This document shows positions 9,488 through 19,298 of a DNA stretch of 64,000 bases, piece by piece. Below the pieces are notes generated by a model that ran no database searches, was not told where the DNA came from, and saw nothing but the letters and a program-made list of their open reading frames with translations. The position numbers and the translations under genes were made by a program. Location of the stretch: positions 1,799,001 through 1,863,000 of the forward strand of contig NZ_JBEPOB010000001.1 in NCBI RefSeq assembly GCF_040546595.1, read 5' to 3'. Within the stretch, counting starts at the first letter, position 1, and each line of letters starts with the position of its first letter. This DNA comes from Bosea sp. OAE506. GTDB taxonomy: Bacteria; Pseudomonadota; Alphaproteobacteria; Rhizobiales; Beijerinckiaceae.

Positions 9488-12223
9488 TCAATTCCGCCTG
9501 AGCAGCCGTTCCAGATAATCCAGCTCTTCCATCGGGCGCGACGGGTCGCCAAGGCGGCGGCGGAGTTCCTCGAGAATGCGGCGGGCGCGCTGGGTCGCGC
9601 TTTCGTCGGCGCCGGGCACGCGGACGCGGCCATCGGCCCAGTCGCGCTGGCGCTGCGGCCGGCCGAGCGGGTCCTCGCGGCCCCGCTGCTGCGCCGAGGG
9701 GCGGCCGGCGGGCTGGCCGTCCGGCTCGCCGAAGGCGCCCTCGCCGGGCTCGCCGCCCTCGCCGGGCTGGCCCTGCATCTGCTGGGCGAGGTTCTGCGCG
9801 CCCTTGCGCAGCGCCTCGAGCGCCCGGCCTTGCGCGTCGAGCGCGCCTTCGCCCTGGCCCTGGCCGAGCTGCTCGCCGGCCTCGCCCATGGCGCCTTCCG
9901 CTTCGCCGAGCTCGCCCTGCTGGGGCGCGCCCATGCCGCGCATGCGACGCTGCAGATCCTGGAGCCGGTCGCGCAGCTGCTGCTGGCGCTGGGCGAGGCT
10001 CTGCCCGCCCTGGCCCTGCTGGCCCTGCGCGCCCTGCTGGCCTTCGCCCTCCTCGCCGTCCTCGCCCTGTTCACCGGGCTGCTGGCCCGGCTGCTGGCCG
10101 CGCTGGCCCTGCTGACGCTGGCCCTGCTGGCCCGGACGGGCCTGCTGCTGGCCGGGGCGCTGGCCGCGCTGGGCGCGGTTCTGGCGCTGCTGCTCCTGCT
10201 GGAAGGTCTCGTCGCGCAGGCCCTGCTGCTCGCGGGTCATCCGGTCGAGATCGGAAAGGGCCTGATTCATCTCGCGCTGGCGCGGGTCCTGCTGACCCGG
10301 ACGCGCCATCTGGAGATTGTTGAGCATCTGGTTGAGCTCTTCCATCAGGCGCTGCGCCTCGGCCATGTCGCCGCGCTTCGACAGCTCCTCGATGCGGTTG
10401 AGCATGTTCTGCAGATCGCGCGGCGTCACCGTCCGGAAATTCTCCGGCAGCTGCGACATCTGGTTGGGGTCGGCGTTCTGCTGCTGGCGCTGCATCTGCT
10501 CAGCGAGCTGGCGCATGAACTGGTCGAGCGCCCGGCGCATCTCGTCGGTGAGCTTCTTGATCTCCTCCTCGGAGGCGCCGCGCTCGAGCGCCTGCTGCAG
10601 GTTCTCCTGCGCCGCGCGCAGTGCCTTCTCCGCATCGGAGAGGTCGCCATCCTCGAGCTGGAGCGCGAGCGCCCACATCAGCTCGGCGACCTCGCGCAGT
10701 TGATCGTCGCTGCGGGCCTGGCGCAGGCGCTCGCCGATCATCCGCATGCCGAGATAGACGCCGGTCTCCTTCATGAAGAGTTCGGGCTCGATCAGCAGGG
10801 CATCCATGCCGAGCTGGACCTTGCTGCGGTCGTCGACATTCATGACCAGCTTGCGGCGCTGCTCGACCAGGGCCTTGGCGAGCGGCTTGGCGAAGGTGCG
10901 CTGCGGCAGCACGACCTCGACGGCCTCGCTGCGGCCCTCCTGGCCGGCCTCATCGCGCGCGACCAGCGTCATGCGGACCTTGGCGCCGGCCCAGGGATGG
11001 GCCGAGAAATCGACCGTGCTCTTCTGCTCCTCGTCGCCCGCCGGGGAAGAGGGCACGCTGAGCGCCTGCTTGGGCGCCTCGACCAGCGAGCGGCCGGCTG
11101 AGGGCGGGCCAGCGCGCTCGACGGTGGCCTCAACCGACGCCAGGCCGTAATCATCCTTGGCGGTGTAGGCGATGGAGAGCCCGCCCGGCTGCGGCCCCGT
11201 GACGGGCTTGGGCGGCTCGCGGAAGGCGATTTCCGGGGCGCGGTCGGGAATGGCGGTGATCGCGAGCGTCGCGCCCGGCGCACCGCTGCCCGTGAGACGC
11301 AGCGTGCCGTTGCCGGCGAGCGTATAGCGCCGCTCCACGACGGCGGGCGCCTGGCCGGGCGCGGGCTTGGCCGCCGGGGCGGCCGCGGCCTGAGCGTCGG
11401 CTGGCTTGCCATCCGCCGCCTTGCCCTCGCCGGGCTTGGGTTCGGCCAGGGCATCGAGCCGGCCGGTGACGGCGACGTCCATCGCGCTCTTGCCGGCGAT
11501 GCGGACGACGATCGTCGACTTTTCGGGGGCGCTGATCTGCGGGCTCGCGAGCTTCGCAAAGTCGATCAGCATCGGCGGCAGGCGGGTATAGGCCGGCGGG
11601 TCGATCCAGGCGTCGATGCGGGTGGCGGGCGCCGGCAGGGACGGGCCGCGCCAGTCGAAGGCGGCGCGCAGGCGCTGGTCGCTCTCGGGTCCGGCGACGA
11701 AGAAGGCGGTGACGGCGGCGAGAATCGGCAGGGCGCGCAACGCGCGGCGGTCGCGGTTGGCCATGCGCGGCTGTGGGGCGGCAACGCGCAAGCCTTCGAT
11801 GCGCTCGCTCTGGCGCTCGACATGCAGGGCCCAGAGCGCCTGCGAGACGGGATCCTTCGCGCCGACGGCGAGGCTGTCCTCCAGCGCCGAGGCCGGTCGA
11901 TGGCCGCCTTCGAGCGACTGGTCGAGGCGGGTCAGCGCGTCGCGGTGGGTCGGAAGGACGATGCGCGCCACATGCCAGAGGGACGCCAACAGGGCAGTGG
12001 CGAAGAGCGCGACGCCCAGAGCGCGGCCCTGCCAGGGCAAGGCGGTCCAGAGACCGAACCAGGAGATCGCGAGGAAGGTGAGGATGACGGCGACGGGCAG
12101 CCAGAGGCGCGGCCAGAGACGCTCCCAGCCCAGCGAAACACGCGACGCCATGGCGAGGCGTGCCAGACGCTGCCGCACGCCCTCGATCCGAACCGGCGCC
12201 TCGCGGCGCTGCGCTTCCTTCAT
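9488..12223 (-). CDS. TIGR02302 family membrane protein with long Gln/Gly-rich coiled-coil tail
   Basis: 911-residue protein of an alphaproteobacterial family (TIGR02302, DUF4175) of unknown function. Two or three membrane segments lie in the first 180 residues. A large presumed periplasmic region follows, then a low-complexity coiled-coil half (about residues 500-830) rich in Q, G, E and R, with many QQ, GQ and RQ runs. The ATG at 12223 is preferred over a TTG eight codons upstream. The gene is last in the argH-lptM-lysA block, its usual setting in this order. An envelope role is likely from topology; nothing more can be said. Confidence 0.85.
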   Translation of the reverse strand: MKEAQRREAPVRIEGVRQRLARLAMASRVSLGWERLWPRLWLPVAVILTFLAISWFGLWTALPWQGRALGVALFATALLASLWHVARIVLPTHRDALTRLDQSLEGGHRPASALEDSLAVGAKDPVSQALWALHVERQSERIEGLRVAAPQPRMANRDRRALRALPILAAVTAFFVAGPESDQRLRAAFDWRGPSLPAPATRIDAWIDPPAYTRLPPMLIDFAKLASPQISAPEKSTIVVRIAGKSAMDVAVTGRLDALAEPKPGEGKAADGKPADAQAAAAPAAKPAPGQAPAVVERRYTLAGNGTLRLTGSGAPGATLAITAIPDRAPEIAFREPPKPVTGPQPGGLSIAYTAKDDYGLASVEATVERAGPPSAGRSLVEAPKQALSVPSSPAGDEEQKSTVDFSAHPWAGAKVRMTLVARDEAGQEGRSEAVEVVLPQRTFAKPLAKALVEQRRKLVMNVDDRSKVQLGMDALLIEPELFMKETGVYLGMRMIGERLRQARSDDQLREVAELMWALALQLEDGDLSDAEKALRAAQENLQQALERGASEEEIKKLTDEMRRALDQFMRQLAEQMQRQQQNADPNQMSQLPENFRTVTPRDLQNMLNRIEELSKRGDMAEAQRLMEELNQMLNNLQMARPGQQDPRQREMNQALSDLDRMTREQQGLRDETFQQEQQRQNRAQRGQRPGQQQARPGQQGQRQQGQRGQQPGQQPGEQGEDGEEGEGQQGAQGQQGQGGQSLAQRQQQLRDRLQDLQRRMRGMGAPQQGELGEAEGAMGEAGEQLGQGQGEGALDAQGRALEALRKGAQNLAQQMQGQPGEGGEPGEGAFGEPDGQPAGRPSAQQRGREDPLGRPQRQRDWADGRVRVPGADESATQRARRILEELRRRLGDPSRPMEELDYLERLLRRN

Positions 12224-12400
12224 GCCGTCGCTCCGAGCCGCCCCCAAATGCCGCCGGGATGTCTCGCCCGCATCCGAGCCAGGATCACGACGCTAGCACG
12301 TGAATATGGCAAGGCCAGTGCGAAGACGTCGCGCCCATGCCCGCTCCACGTTTCGTGAACAGGGATCTCGGTCCGGGATCGCGGCTCCGGCGAACCCTGT

Positions 12401-13690
12401 TCAGGCCAGCCAGGGCGGTGCACGATCCGTGCCGAGCAGCTCCTCGAAGGTCTGGCGCGGCCGCGTCACGGCGTAGTCGGCGCCCTTCACGAGTACCTCG
12501 GGCACCAGCAGGCGCTGGTTGTAGGTCGAGGCCATGCTGGCGCCATAGGCGCCGGCGGTCATGAAGGCGATCAGGTCGCCGGGCTTCAGCGCCGGCAGCA
12601 CGCGGCCGGTGGTGAAGGTGTCGCCCGATTCGCAGATCGGCCCGACGACGTCATAGGCGACCTCCGGCGTGCCGGCCTGGGGCTCCGCCACCGGCCAGAT
12701 CTCGTGATAGGCCTCGTACATGGCCGGCCGCACGAGATCGTTCATCGCGGCATCGACAACGAGGAACTGCTTGGTCGGGCGCGGATTGAGGTGCAGCACC
12801 TGCGTCATCAGGATACCTGCATTGCCGACGATCAGGCGTCCGGGCTCGAAGCCGAGCTCGACCTCAAGGCCTTTCGTGACGCGCGCGACCATGTCGGCAT
12901 AGGCGTCGATCAGGCCCGGCCCGTGGTCGAATGTCTTAGGGATGTCATAGGGGATGCCGAGCCCGCCGCCGAGATCGAGCCGCTCGACGCGGTGGCCCTC
13001 GGTGCGCAGGTCGCCGACCAGCGCCGCCATCTTCACGTAGGCCGCCTCGAAGGACTCGGTCTCGCGGATCTGGCTGCCGATATGCAGCGCCAGCCCCATC
13101 ATCCGCACGCCCGGCAGGTTGGCGGCGCGGGCATAGAGCCGGCCGACCTCCTCGAAGGACACGCCGAACTTGTTCTCCGACGAGCCGGTGGTGATCTTGG
13201 CGTGGCCGCCGGCACCGATGTCGGGATTGACGCGGAACACCGCCTCCTGGCGCTTGCCGAGGGCGGCGGCGACGCGGGAGAGCAGGTCGAGCTCGCCTTC
13301 GGTCTCGATATTGACCTGGTAGATGCCGGCTTGAACCGCGAAGCGCAGCTCGCTCTCGCTCTTGCCGACGCCGGAGAAGACGATCCGCTCCGGCGGGAAG
13401 CCGGCGGCGAGCGCCTTGCGGACCTCGCCTTCGGAGACGGTGTCGGCCCCTGCGCCGAGCGCGGCGAGCGTCTTCAGCACGCCGAGATTGCCGTTGGCCT
13501 TCATCGCGTAGAAGACATGGGCCCGGCCGCCACCGGCCGCGCGGGTCATCGCCTCCGCATAGAGCCGGTAATGCCGCTCGATCGTCGCCGAGGAATAGAC
13601 ATAGACCGGCGTGCCGACCGCCTCGGCGATGCGGCGCAGATCGACATCCTCCGCGAAGAGGGCGCCGTCGCGATAGCTGAAATGGTGCAT
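12401..13690 (-). CDS. lysA: Diaminopimelate decarboxylase
   Basis: 429-residue PLP enzyme that decarboxylates meso-diaminopimelate to L-lysine, the last step of lysine synthesis. The Schiff-base lysine is K64 in FYAMKANGN. The glycine-rich phosphate-binding region LDLGGGLGIPY and the substrate-binding CESGD motif are intact. It lies 10 bases after lptM and is probably co-transcribed with it and argH. Confidence 0.97.
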   Translation of the reverse strand: MHHFSYRDGALFAEDVDLRRIAEAVGTPVYVYSSATIERHYRLYAEAMTRAAGGGRAHVFYAMKANGNLGVLKTLAALGAGADTVSEGEVRKALAAGFPPERIVFSGVGKSESELRFAVQAGIYQVNIETEGELDLLSRVAAALGKRQEAVFRVNPDIGAGGHAKITTGSSENKFGVSFEEVGRLYARAANLPGVRMMGLALHIGSQIRETESFEAAYVKMAALVGDLRTEGHRVERLDLGGGLGIPYDIPKTFDHGPGLIDAYADMVARVTKGLEVELGFEPGRLIVGNAGILMTQVLHLNPRPTKQFLVVDAAMNDLVRPAMYEAYHEIWPVAEPQAGTPEVAYDVVGPICESGDTFTTGRVLPALKPGDLIAFMTAGAYGASMASTYNQRLLVPEVLVKGADYAVTRPRQTFEELLGTDRAPPWLA

Positions 13691-13700
13691 CGGGGGCGGC

Positions 13701-13964
13701 TCAGAGGATCGGGTCGAGAACGAAGGGCTTCTCCGGCACGGTGATGGCGCGGTTGGCCTTGGCGGGCCGGGCCAGGATCGAGGTCTCGCCGATGCCGCCG
13801 GTGTTGTTCTCGACGGCGCCGATCTGCGAATCGGGCAGGTCGATCGCGCCGGTGGCGTTCGGCGGCGGCTCGAGCGGGCCTTTGCGGCCGCAGGCTCCGA
13901 GCGCGAGAGCGAGCAGGCCCGCGACCAGGACGGCGCGGCCGAGTTTCAGGCGGGAGTGCAGCAC
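13701..13964 (-). CDS. lptM: LptM-like lipoprotein (LPS translocon maturation factor)
   Basis: 87-residue lipoprotein. A signal segment runs to the lipobox LGAC, whose cysteine would be lipidated, followed by GRKGPLEPPP, typical of the LptM/YifL family. LptM helps LptD mature in the outer membrane in Escherichia coli. I chose the GTG at 13964, which has AAGGG upstream and gives a normal signal peptide; the longer frame upstream has no protein-like sequence. Position between argH and lysA is conserved in this order. Confidence 0.8.
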   Translation of the reverse strand: MLHSRLKLGRAVLVAGLLALALGACGRKGPLEPPPNATGAIDLPDSQIGAVENNTGGIGETSILARPAKANRAITVPEKPFVLDPIL

Positions 13965-14047
13965 GGAAGCGAACCCTTGGGCGGAACGGGCATCGGGCGA
14001 TGCGAGGGATGAGTGTAGCGAAGGATGGCGGCGGAGGCGAGGCGCCG

Positions 14048-14113
14048 CGTCAGTCTCGGGCTTGACCCGAGACTCTCCTGCCGGAGATGCCCGGGTCAAG
14101 CCCGGGCATGACG
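14048..14113. repeat. Family A palindromic element between argH and lptM
   Basis: Paired hairpins: GTCTCGGGCTTGACCCGAGAC, then GATGCCCGGGTCAAGCCCGGGCAT, bounded by CGTCA and ATGACG. It lies inside the argH-lptM-lysA transcription unit. Confidence 0.88.
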
Positions 14114-14118
14114 TGATC

Positions 14119-15504
14119 CTAGCCCTTCGCCAGCTTCTTCAGCCAGCGCCGCGCCTGGCGACGGACATTGTTCGGGGCCGTGCCGCCATAGCTCACGCGG
14201 CTGCGGACCGACTGGTCGACGCCGAGCACGGCGAAGACGGCCTCGGTGATCTGCGGTTCCACCGCCTGCATCTCGGCGAGGCTGAGCTTCTCCAGCCCGA
14301 TCTTCCTCTCCGATGCGAGGCCGACGAGGCGGCCGGTAACGTGATGGGCGTCGCGGAAGGGCATCTTCAGCACCCGCACCAGCCAGTCGGCGAGGTCTGT
14401 GGCGGTGGCGTAGCCGAGGCCGGCGGCGCGCTTCATCACCTTCAGGTCGGGCTGCATGTCGCGGACCATGCCGGCCATGGCGGCGAGGCAGAGCGAGAGC
14501 GTCTGGAGGGCGTCGAAGGTGCCTTCCTTGTCCTCCTGCATGTCCTTGGAATAGGTCAGCGGCAGGCCCTTCATCATCGTCAGCATCGCCTGCAGCGTGC
14601 CGAAGACGCGCCCCGACTTGCCGCGCACCAGCTCGGCGGCGTCGGGGTTGCGCTTCTGCGGCATGATCGACGAGCCGGTCGAGAAGGCGTCGGAGAGGCG
14701 CACGAAGCCGAACTGCGGCGTCGCCCAGAGCACGATCTCCTCGGCCAGACGCGACAGGTGCATGGCGCAGATCGAGGCGGCAGCCAGCGTCTCCAGCACG
14801 AAGTCGCGGTCCGAAACCGAGTCGAGCGAGTTCGCGGTCGGCCGGTCGAAGCCGAGCGCCCTGGCGGTCATCTCGCGGTCGATCGGGAAGGAGGTGCCGG
14901 CGAGTGCCGCGGCGCCGAGCGGGGATTCGTTGAGGCGCCGGCGCGCATCGGCGACGCGGCCGCGGTCGCGCCCCAGCATTTCGACATAGGCCAGCAGATG
15001 GTGACCGAAGGTGACCGGCTGGGCCGACTGGAGATGGGTGAAGCCCGGCATCACGGCGCCGGCATAGGTCTCGGCCTTCTCGGCCAGGGCGAGCTGGAGA
15101 TCGGCCATCTGCTCATCGAGCTGGTCGAGCGTGTCGCGCACCCACAGCTTCATGTCGGTCGCGACCTGGTCGTTGCGCGAGCGGCCGGTGTGGAGCCGGC
15201 CTGCGGCGGCGCCGATCTTGTCCTTCAGATTGCTCTCGACGTTCATGTGGACGTCCTCGAGCGCGCGCGAGAACGTGAAGGTGCCGGACTCGATATCGGC
15301 CTCGACCTGCTTGAGCCCGGCGTCGATCGCGGCCACATCGTCCTTCGTCAGGATGCCCGTCTCTCCGAGCATCGCGGCATGGGCGCGCGAACCGCGGATG
15401 TCCTGGCGCCAGAGGCGCTGGTCGAAATCGATGGAGGCGTTGATCTCCTCCATGATGGCGTCGGGACCCGTGGCGAAACGCCCACCCCACATGCGATTGC
15501 TCAC
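14119..15504 (-). CDS. argH: Argininosuccinate lyase
   Basis: 461-residue enzyme that cleaves argininosuccinate to arginine and fumarate, the last step of arginine synthesis. The fumarase/aspartase superfamily signature [12 protein letters not shown], with its catalytic-loop serine, is at about residue 277. HTGRSRNDQ near residue 106 is also intact. Length is normal. The ATG at 15504 lies only 28 bases from the start of the divergent thioredoxin-like gene, so the two promoters must overlap. Confidence 0.97.
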   Translation of the reverse strand: MSNRMWGGRFATGPDAIMEEINASIDFDQRLWRQDIRGSRAHAAMLGETGILTKDDVAAIDAGLKQVEADIESGTFTFSRALEDVHMNVESNLKDKIGAAAGRLHTGRSRNDQVATDMKLWVRDTLDQLDEQMADLQLALAEKAETYAGAVMPGFTHLQSAQPVTFGHHLLAYVEMLGRDRGRVADARRRLNESPLGAAALAGTSFPIDREMTARALGFDRPTANSLDSVSDRDFVLETLAAASICAMHLSRLAEEIVLWATPQFGFVRLSDAFSTGSSIMPQKRNPDAAELVRGKSGRVFGTLQAMLTMMKGLPLTYSKDMQEDKEGTFDALQTLSLCLAAMAGMVRDMQPDLKVMKRAAGLGYATATDLADWLVRVLKMPFRDAHHVTGRLVGLASERKIGLEKLSLAEMQAVEPQITEAVFAVLGVDQSVRSRVSYGGTAPNNVRRQARRWLKKLAKG

Positions 15505-15532
15505 GACGGTCTTTCCTGATTTGAGGACGCCG

Positions 15533-16162
15533 ATGACGTCACGATCGAAATGGTTCGCCGCAGGCGGTGCGCTTCTGCTCGTCGCGCTCGCCGGCGGTGC
15601 GGCCTTCTACTCCGTCGCGGGCGATGCCGGCAATTCCGCATCTTGCAGGGCCGCCCGGCCCGCCGCGGCCGCCATGGCGCCGCTGGCGCGCGGCGAGGTC
15701 GCGGCCGTGCAGGTCCATGCCGCGCCGCTGCCGACGCCCGACCTCGCCTTCACCGGTCCCGACGGCGCGCCGACGACGCTTTCGGCCTTCCGCGGCAAGA
15801 CGGTGCTCGTCAATCTCTGGGCGACCTGGTGCCCGCCCTGCCTGAAGGAGATGCCCTCGCTCAATGCGCTGCAGAGCGCGCTGGGCGGGCCCGATTTCGC
15901 GGTGGTGACGATCAATATCGACACGCGCAACCTGGAGAAGCCCAAGGCCTGGCTGGCCGAGCGGCAGATCGAGGCCCTGACCTATTACGCCGATCCGAAG
16001 GCGAAGGTGTTCCAGGAGTTGCGCGCCGCGCGCAAGGTCGAGGGCATGCCGGTGAGCCTGATCGTCGACCGCGAGGGCTGCGAGCTAGCGATCCTGCAGG
16101 GCCCCGCCGACTGGGCGAGTGCCGATGCGAAGGCCCTGATCGGGGCGGCCCTGCGGCGCTGA
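15533..16162 (+). CDS. TlpA-like membrane-anchored thiol:disulfide oxidoreductase
   Basis: 209-residue thioredoxin-fold protein with an N-terminal membrane anchor (about 8-27) and a periplasmic domain. The redox motif WCPPC has cysteines at 100 and 103, with the usual [12 protein letters not shown] context. Such proteins reduce apocytochrome c or copper-binding proteins during cytochrome maturation (TlpA/CycY type). I chose the ATG at 15533; earlier in-frame codons lie inside argH. Confidence 0.88.
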   Translation: MTSRSKWFAAGGALLLVALAGGAAFYSVAGDAGNSASCRAARPAAAAMAPLARGEVAAVQVHAAPLPTPDLAFTGPDGAPTTLSAFRGKTVLVNLWATWCPPCLKEMPSLNALQSALGGPDFAVVTINIDTRNLEKPKAWLAERQIEALTYYADPKAKVFQELRAARKVEGMPVSLIVDREGCELAILQGPADWASADAKALIGAALRR

Positions 16163-16233
16163 GGGTCGCATCCTTGCCGCATTGCGAGGTCCTGATGCCG
16201 GCCTGACTGGCCGATGAATTGGGACCGACCTCC

Positions 16234-17220
16234 ATGCCTTGCCTGAATTTCGCGACTTGCCTGACCTTGGTGCGCCGCGCCGCGCTCGCCTGCCTCGTCT
16301 CCGTGCTCTTCGCCGGCCCCGCCCCGGCGCAGGAGGCGCGGCCCCTGGCGGGGACCGGCATTGCACTGGTGCCGCCGCCCGGCTTCGAGCCCGCGAGCGG
16401 CTTCGCCGGACTGGTGAACCCGCTGACGCAGGGCAGTGTCCTCGTTGCGGAGCTGCCGGCCGAGGCCCATCCCCAGATCGCGGTGCTGTTTGCCGATGTC
16501 GAGGCGGCGAAGGCCGGCTTCGCCCGCCAGAACGTCACGATCCTGCGGCGCGAGGAGGTGAGGCCCGCCACCGGCGAGACGGTGCCGTTGCTCTCCGGCA
16601 CCCAGGCACTTGCGGGGGTGACCTATGACAAATGGGTGGCGCTGCTGAAGGGGCCGAAGACGGTGATGCTCACCATCCAGTCACCGCAGGCGGCCAAGCT
16701 CGCGCCGGAGACGGTGCGGGCGATGGTGGCTTCCGTCAGCTTCGGCAAGCAACCCACTCTGGAGGAGAAGCTGACGGCCCTGCCATTCGCGATCGCAGCG
16801 GTGGCGCCCTTCCGCATCCTCGACACGATCGGCGGCTCGGGCGTGATGATGACGGCGGGCGAACGCGACATCGACCCGTCGGGACGCCAGCCCCTGCTGA
16901 TCGCCGTCTACCAGCTTTCCGCGCCGGCGTCGCTCGCCAGCGCGCCCCAGGCAGCCGAGACGGCGCTGCGGGCAACGCGCGACTTCCAGGCTGCGCGCAT
17001 CGACCGGCGCGAGTCGACCGCCTTCGCGGGCGGGGAGGGTGTCGTGCTCGGCGGCACGATCGATGCCGGCGGCGGGCGGCCGCGGCGCTTCGTGCAGTAT
17101 TTCGCCACGGGGCCGGAGGGCCGCTTCGTGCGCCTGCTCGCGGTGGCGGAGGACGCGGCCTTCGCCGGGCTGACGCCGGGGATCGAGCAGGTTGCGGCCA
17201 GCGTCGCCTTCCGCCGCTGA
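16234..17220 (+). CDS. Secreted hypothetical protein
   Basis: 328-residue protein with a clear signal peptide (about 1-32, ending APAQ|EA). The mature part is beta-rich, with VALLKGPKTVMLTIQ and ATRDFQAARIDRRES stretches that suggest two related halves. I do not recognise a family. The ATG at 16234 is preferred over the TTG at 16219, which would put five extra residues before the signal peptide. It follows the TlpA-like gene by 71 bases on the same strand. Confidence 0.75.
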   Translation: MPCLNFATCLTLVRRAALACLVSVLFAGPAPAQEARPLAGTGIALVPPPGFEPASGFAGLVNPLTQGSVLVAELPAEAHPQIAVLFADVEAAKAGFARQNVTILRREEVRPATGETVPLLSGTQALAGVTYDKWVALLKGPKTVMLTIQSPQAAKLAPETVRAMVASVSFGKQPTLEEKLTALPFAIAAVAPFRILDTIGGSGVMMTAGERDIDPSGRQPLLIAVYQLSAPASLASAPQAAETALRATRDFQAARIDRRESTAFAGGEGVVLGGTIDAGGGRPRRFVQYFATGPEGRFVRLLAVAEDAAFAGLTPGIEQVAASVAFRR

Positions 17221-17270
17221 GCCGCCGCCGGGATTGCCTCGCGCGCGCTGTTTCAGCATAGGCTGCCGGC

Positions 17271-19001
17271 ATGACCTACACGATCGGCCTCGCCACCACC
17301 TTCCACGATCCCGCCATCGCGATCATCGGCCCCGATGGCGGCGTCCACTTCGCCGAGGCGACCGAGCGCTATCTCCAGTTCAAGCGCGCGCCGAATTGCG
17401 AGCCCGATACGGCGCCGCGGATGGAGGCGCTGCTGAAGCGCTACGTCCCTGCCGATGCGCAGGTCGCGATCGCGACCAGCTGGGGCGCGGAGTTCACTGG
17501 CTTCCTCGACCAGATGAGCCGCGCCGGCTCCTTCTCGCTGGAGGCCTTGCTCAAGCTCTCGCCGGAGCTGAACCGCTCTCTGGTGCCCGAGCGCACGGAA
17601 CGCGCCCTGATCGCCTCGCTGCATCAGGGCCAGCAGCGGGCCGGCATTGGTACGCTGCTCGGGCTTGATCGCGCCTTCGGCCGCGCCAACGTCACCGGCC
17701 TCACGCGCTTCGGTCATCATCTCAGCCACGCGGCTTATGCCTGCTGGTCCTCGCCCTTCACGGACGCCGCTTGCCTCGTCGTCGACGGCATGGGCGAGAC
17801 CGGGGCGTCGGCGATCTTCGCGCTGGAAGGCGGGCGCATCCGCGAGGTCAAGCGCCATCGCGGGCGCGAATCGATCGGCTTCTATTTCGGGCTGGTGACC
17901 GATCTTGCCGGCTTCGACCAGGCCAAGGGCGAGGAGTGGAAGATCATGGGGCTTGCGCCCTATGGCCGGACCGATGAGCGGCTGATGGCGCTGCTGCGGC
18001 GGCTCTACACAATCGAGGGCCACAAGCTCTCCTTCGCCAAGGCCGATGTCGTGCAGGCGGTGGCGGCGGAGATCCTGAGCCTTCGCCCGGCGGACGCGCT
18101 CGACAGCGGCTGGGCCGATCTTGCGCGCTGCGGGCAGGACGTTTTTGCCGAGATGATGGAGGCGCTTCTGGGGGAAACCGCGGCGCTGGTGCCGTCGCCC
18201 CACCTCGTGCTGGCCGGCGGCTGCGCGCTCAACTCCTCCTTCAACGGCAAGATCGCCGGGCGCCATGGCTTCGCTGACGTCTTCGTGCCCTCCGCTCCGG
18301 CCGATGACGGCAATGCCATTGGCGCCGCCTGGCTCAGCCACGCGCAGCGGAATCCCGACTGGCGCGCGCCGAAGGGGCCGCTCTCGCCCTATCTCGGCTC
18401 GACCGTCTCGACCGAACCGCTGGAGCGGATGCAGGCCTGGGAGCCGCGGCTGCGCAGGCTCGCGCCGGATGAGGTCGCGCCGGTGACAGCCAAGCTCCTG
18501 ACCGAGGGCAAGCTGGTCGGCTGGGTGCAGGGCCGGGCGGAGTTCGGGCCGCGCGCGCTCGGCAACCGCTCGATCATCGCCGATCCGCGCCCGGCCGACG
18601 CCAAGGACATCCTCAACGCCAAGGTGAAGTACCGCGAGGCCTTCCGGCCCTTCGCGCCTTCGATCCTGGCCGAACATGCGCCCGACTGGTTCGAGCATTA
18701 TCAGGACGCGCCCTATATGGAGCGCACGCTCACCTGGAAGGAGGCGGTGCGTGCGCGCGTGCCGGCTGTTGTGCATGAGGATGCGACGGGGCGGCTGCAG
18801 AGCGTCACGGCTGAGCGCAACCCGCGCTATCACGCGCTGATTTCGGCCTTCCATGAGCTCACCGGCGTGCCGGTGATCTTGAACACCTCCTTCAACATCA
18901 TGGGCAAGCCGATCCTCCATACGGCGGAGGATGCGATCCTGATGTTCTACACCAGCGGACTCGATGCGCTGGTGATCGAGGACTGGCTCCTGGTGAAGTA
19001 G
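17271..19001 (+). CDS. Carbamoyltransferase (NodU/CmcH/TobZ family)
   Basis: 576-residue carbamoyltransferase, which transfers a carbamoyl group from carbamoyl phosphate via carbamoyl-adenylate to a hydroxyl of a sugar or natural product. The N-terminal Kae1-like domain has GHHLSHAAYA (about 151-160) and VVDGMGE metal- and nucleotide-binding motifs. The C-terminal YrdC-like domain has GRAEFGPRALGNRS (about 421-434) and NTSFN. No nodulation, antibiotic or polysaccharide cluster is next to it, so the acceptor is unknown. Confidence 0.92.
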   Translation: MTYTIGLATTFHDPAIAIIGPDGGVHFAEATERYLQFKRAPNCEPDTAPRMEALLKRYVPADAQVAIATSWGAEFTGFLDQMSRAGSFSLEALLKLSPELNRSLVPERTERALIASLHQGQQRAGIGTLLGLDRAFGRANVTGLTRFGHHLSHAAYACWSSPFTDAACLVVDGMGETGASAIFALEGGRIREVKRHRGRESIGFYFGLVTDLAGFDQAKGEEWKIMGLAPYGRTDERLMALLRRLYTIEGHKLSFAKADVVQAVAAEILSLRPADALDSGWADLARCGQDVFAEMMEALLGETAALVPSPHLVLAGGCALNSSFNGKIAGRHGFADVFVPSAPADDGNAIGAAWLSHAQRNPDWRAPKGPLSPYLGSTVSTEPLERMQAWEPRLRRLAPDEVAPVTAKLLTEGKLVGWVQGRAEFGPRALGNRSIIADPRPADAKDILNAKVKYREAFRPFAPSILAEHAPDWFEHYQDAPYMERTLTWKEAVRARVPAVVHEDATGRLQSVTAERNPRYHALISAFHELTGVPVILNTSFNIMGKPILHTAEDAILMFYTSGLDALVIEDWLLVK

Positions 19002-19011
19002 GTCCGCGCCT

Positions 19012-19290
19012 TCAGCGCGGCGGCAGCTCGCAGCAGCCGGAGGCGAGCTCGTCGCAGATCTCGAGCTCGATCGGGCAGTCGCCCTCGCGCTCGAGCAGGT
19101 CGGCGACGAGCTCTTTCAGTCGCTCGCGCAGCGCCTCCAGCGTCGGCGCCTCGGTGACGATGCCGCTCTCGTCGGTGGCCACCGCATACCAGGCGCCGTC
19201 CTGCCCGTCGCGACGGACCTCGAATTTCAGCGGCTCCAGGGTCGCGCCCTTGCGGGCGGCGACCCTGAGGCCAAAGCCGGGAAAAGGCAT
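19012..19290 (-). CDS. DUF1902-like small protein
   Basis: 92-residue protein resembling the DUF1902 / HicB-like fold: a strand pair (LKFEVRRDGQDGAWYAVATDESGIVTEAPTL, about 20-50, is its core) followed by an ALRERLKELVADLLE helix. Family members are often antitoxin-like, but no toxin gene is adjacent. It starts eight bases past the end of serA on the same strand, so it may be co-transcribed with serine synthesis genes. The assignment is by pattern memory. Confidence 0.6.
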   Translation of the reverse strand: MPFPGFGLRVAARKGATLEPLKFEVRRDGQDGAWYAVATDESGIVTEAPTLEALRERLKELVADLLEREGDCPIELEICDELASGCCELPPR

Positions 19291-19298
19291 GGCGTCTC

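Noticed and set aside
9830..11101. Long plus-strand open frame (423 codons), leucine- and alanine-rich
   Set aside because: It is the antisense of the Gln/Gly-rich half of the TIGR02302 gene; its composition follows from the complement of CAG and GGC codons.
13741..15519. 592-codon open frame antisense to argH and lptM
   Set aside because: argH on the other strand has full family motifs; this is a GC-rich shadow with Arg/Gly/His bias.
17253..18920. 555-codon open frame antisense to the carbamoyltransferase gene
   Set aside because: No recognisable protein features, while the opposite strand has clear motifs.
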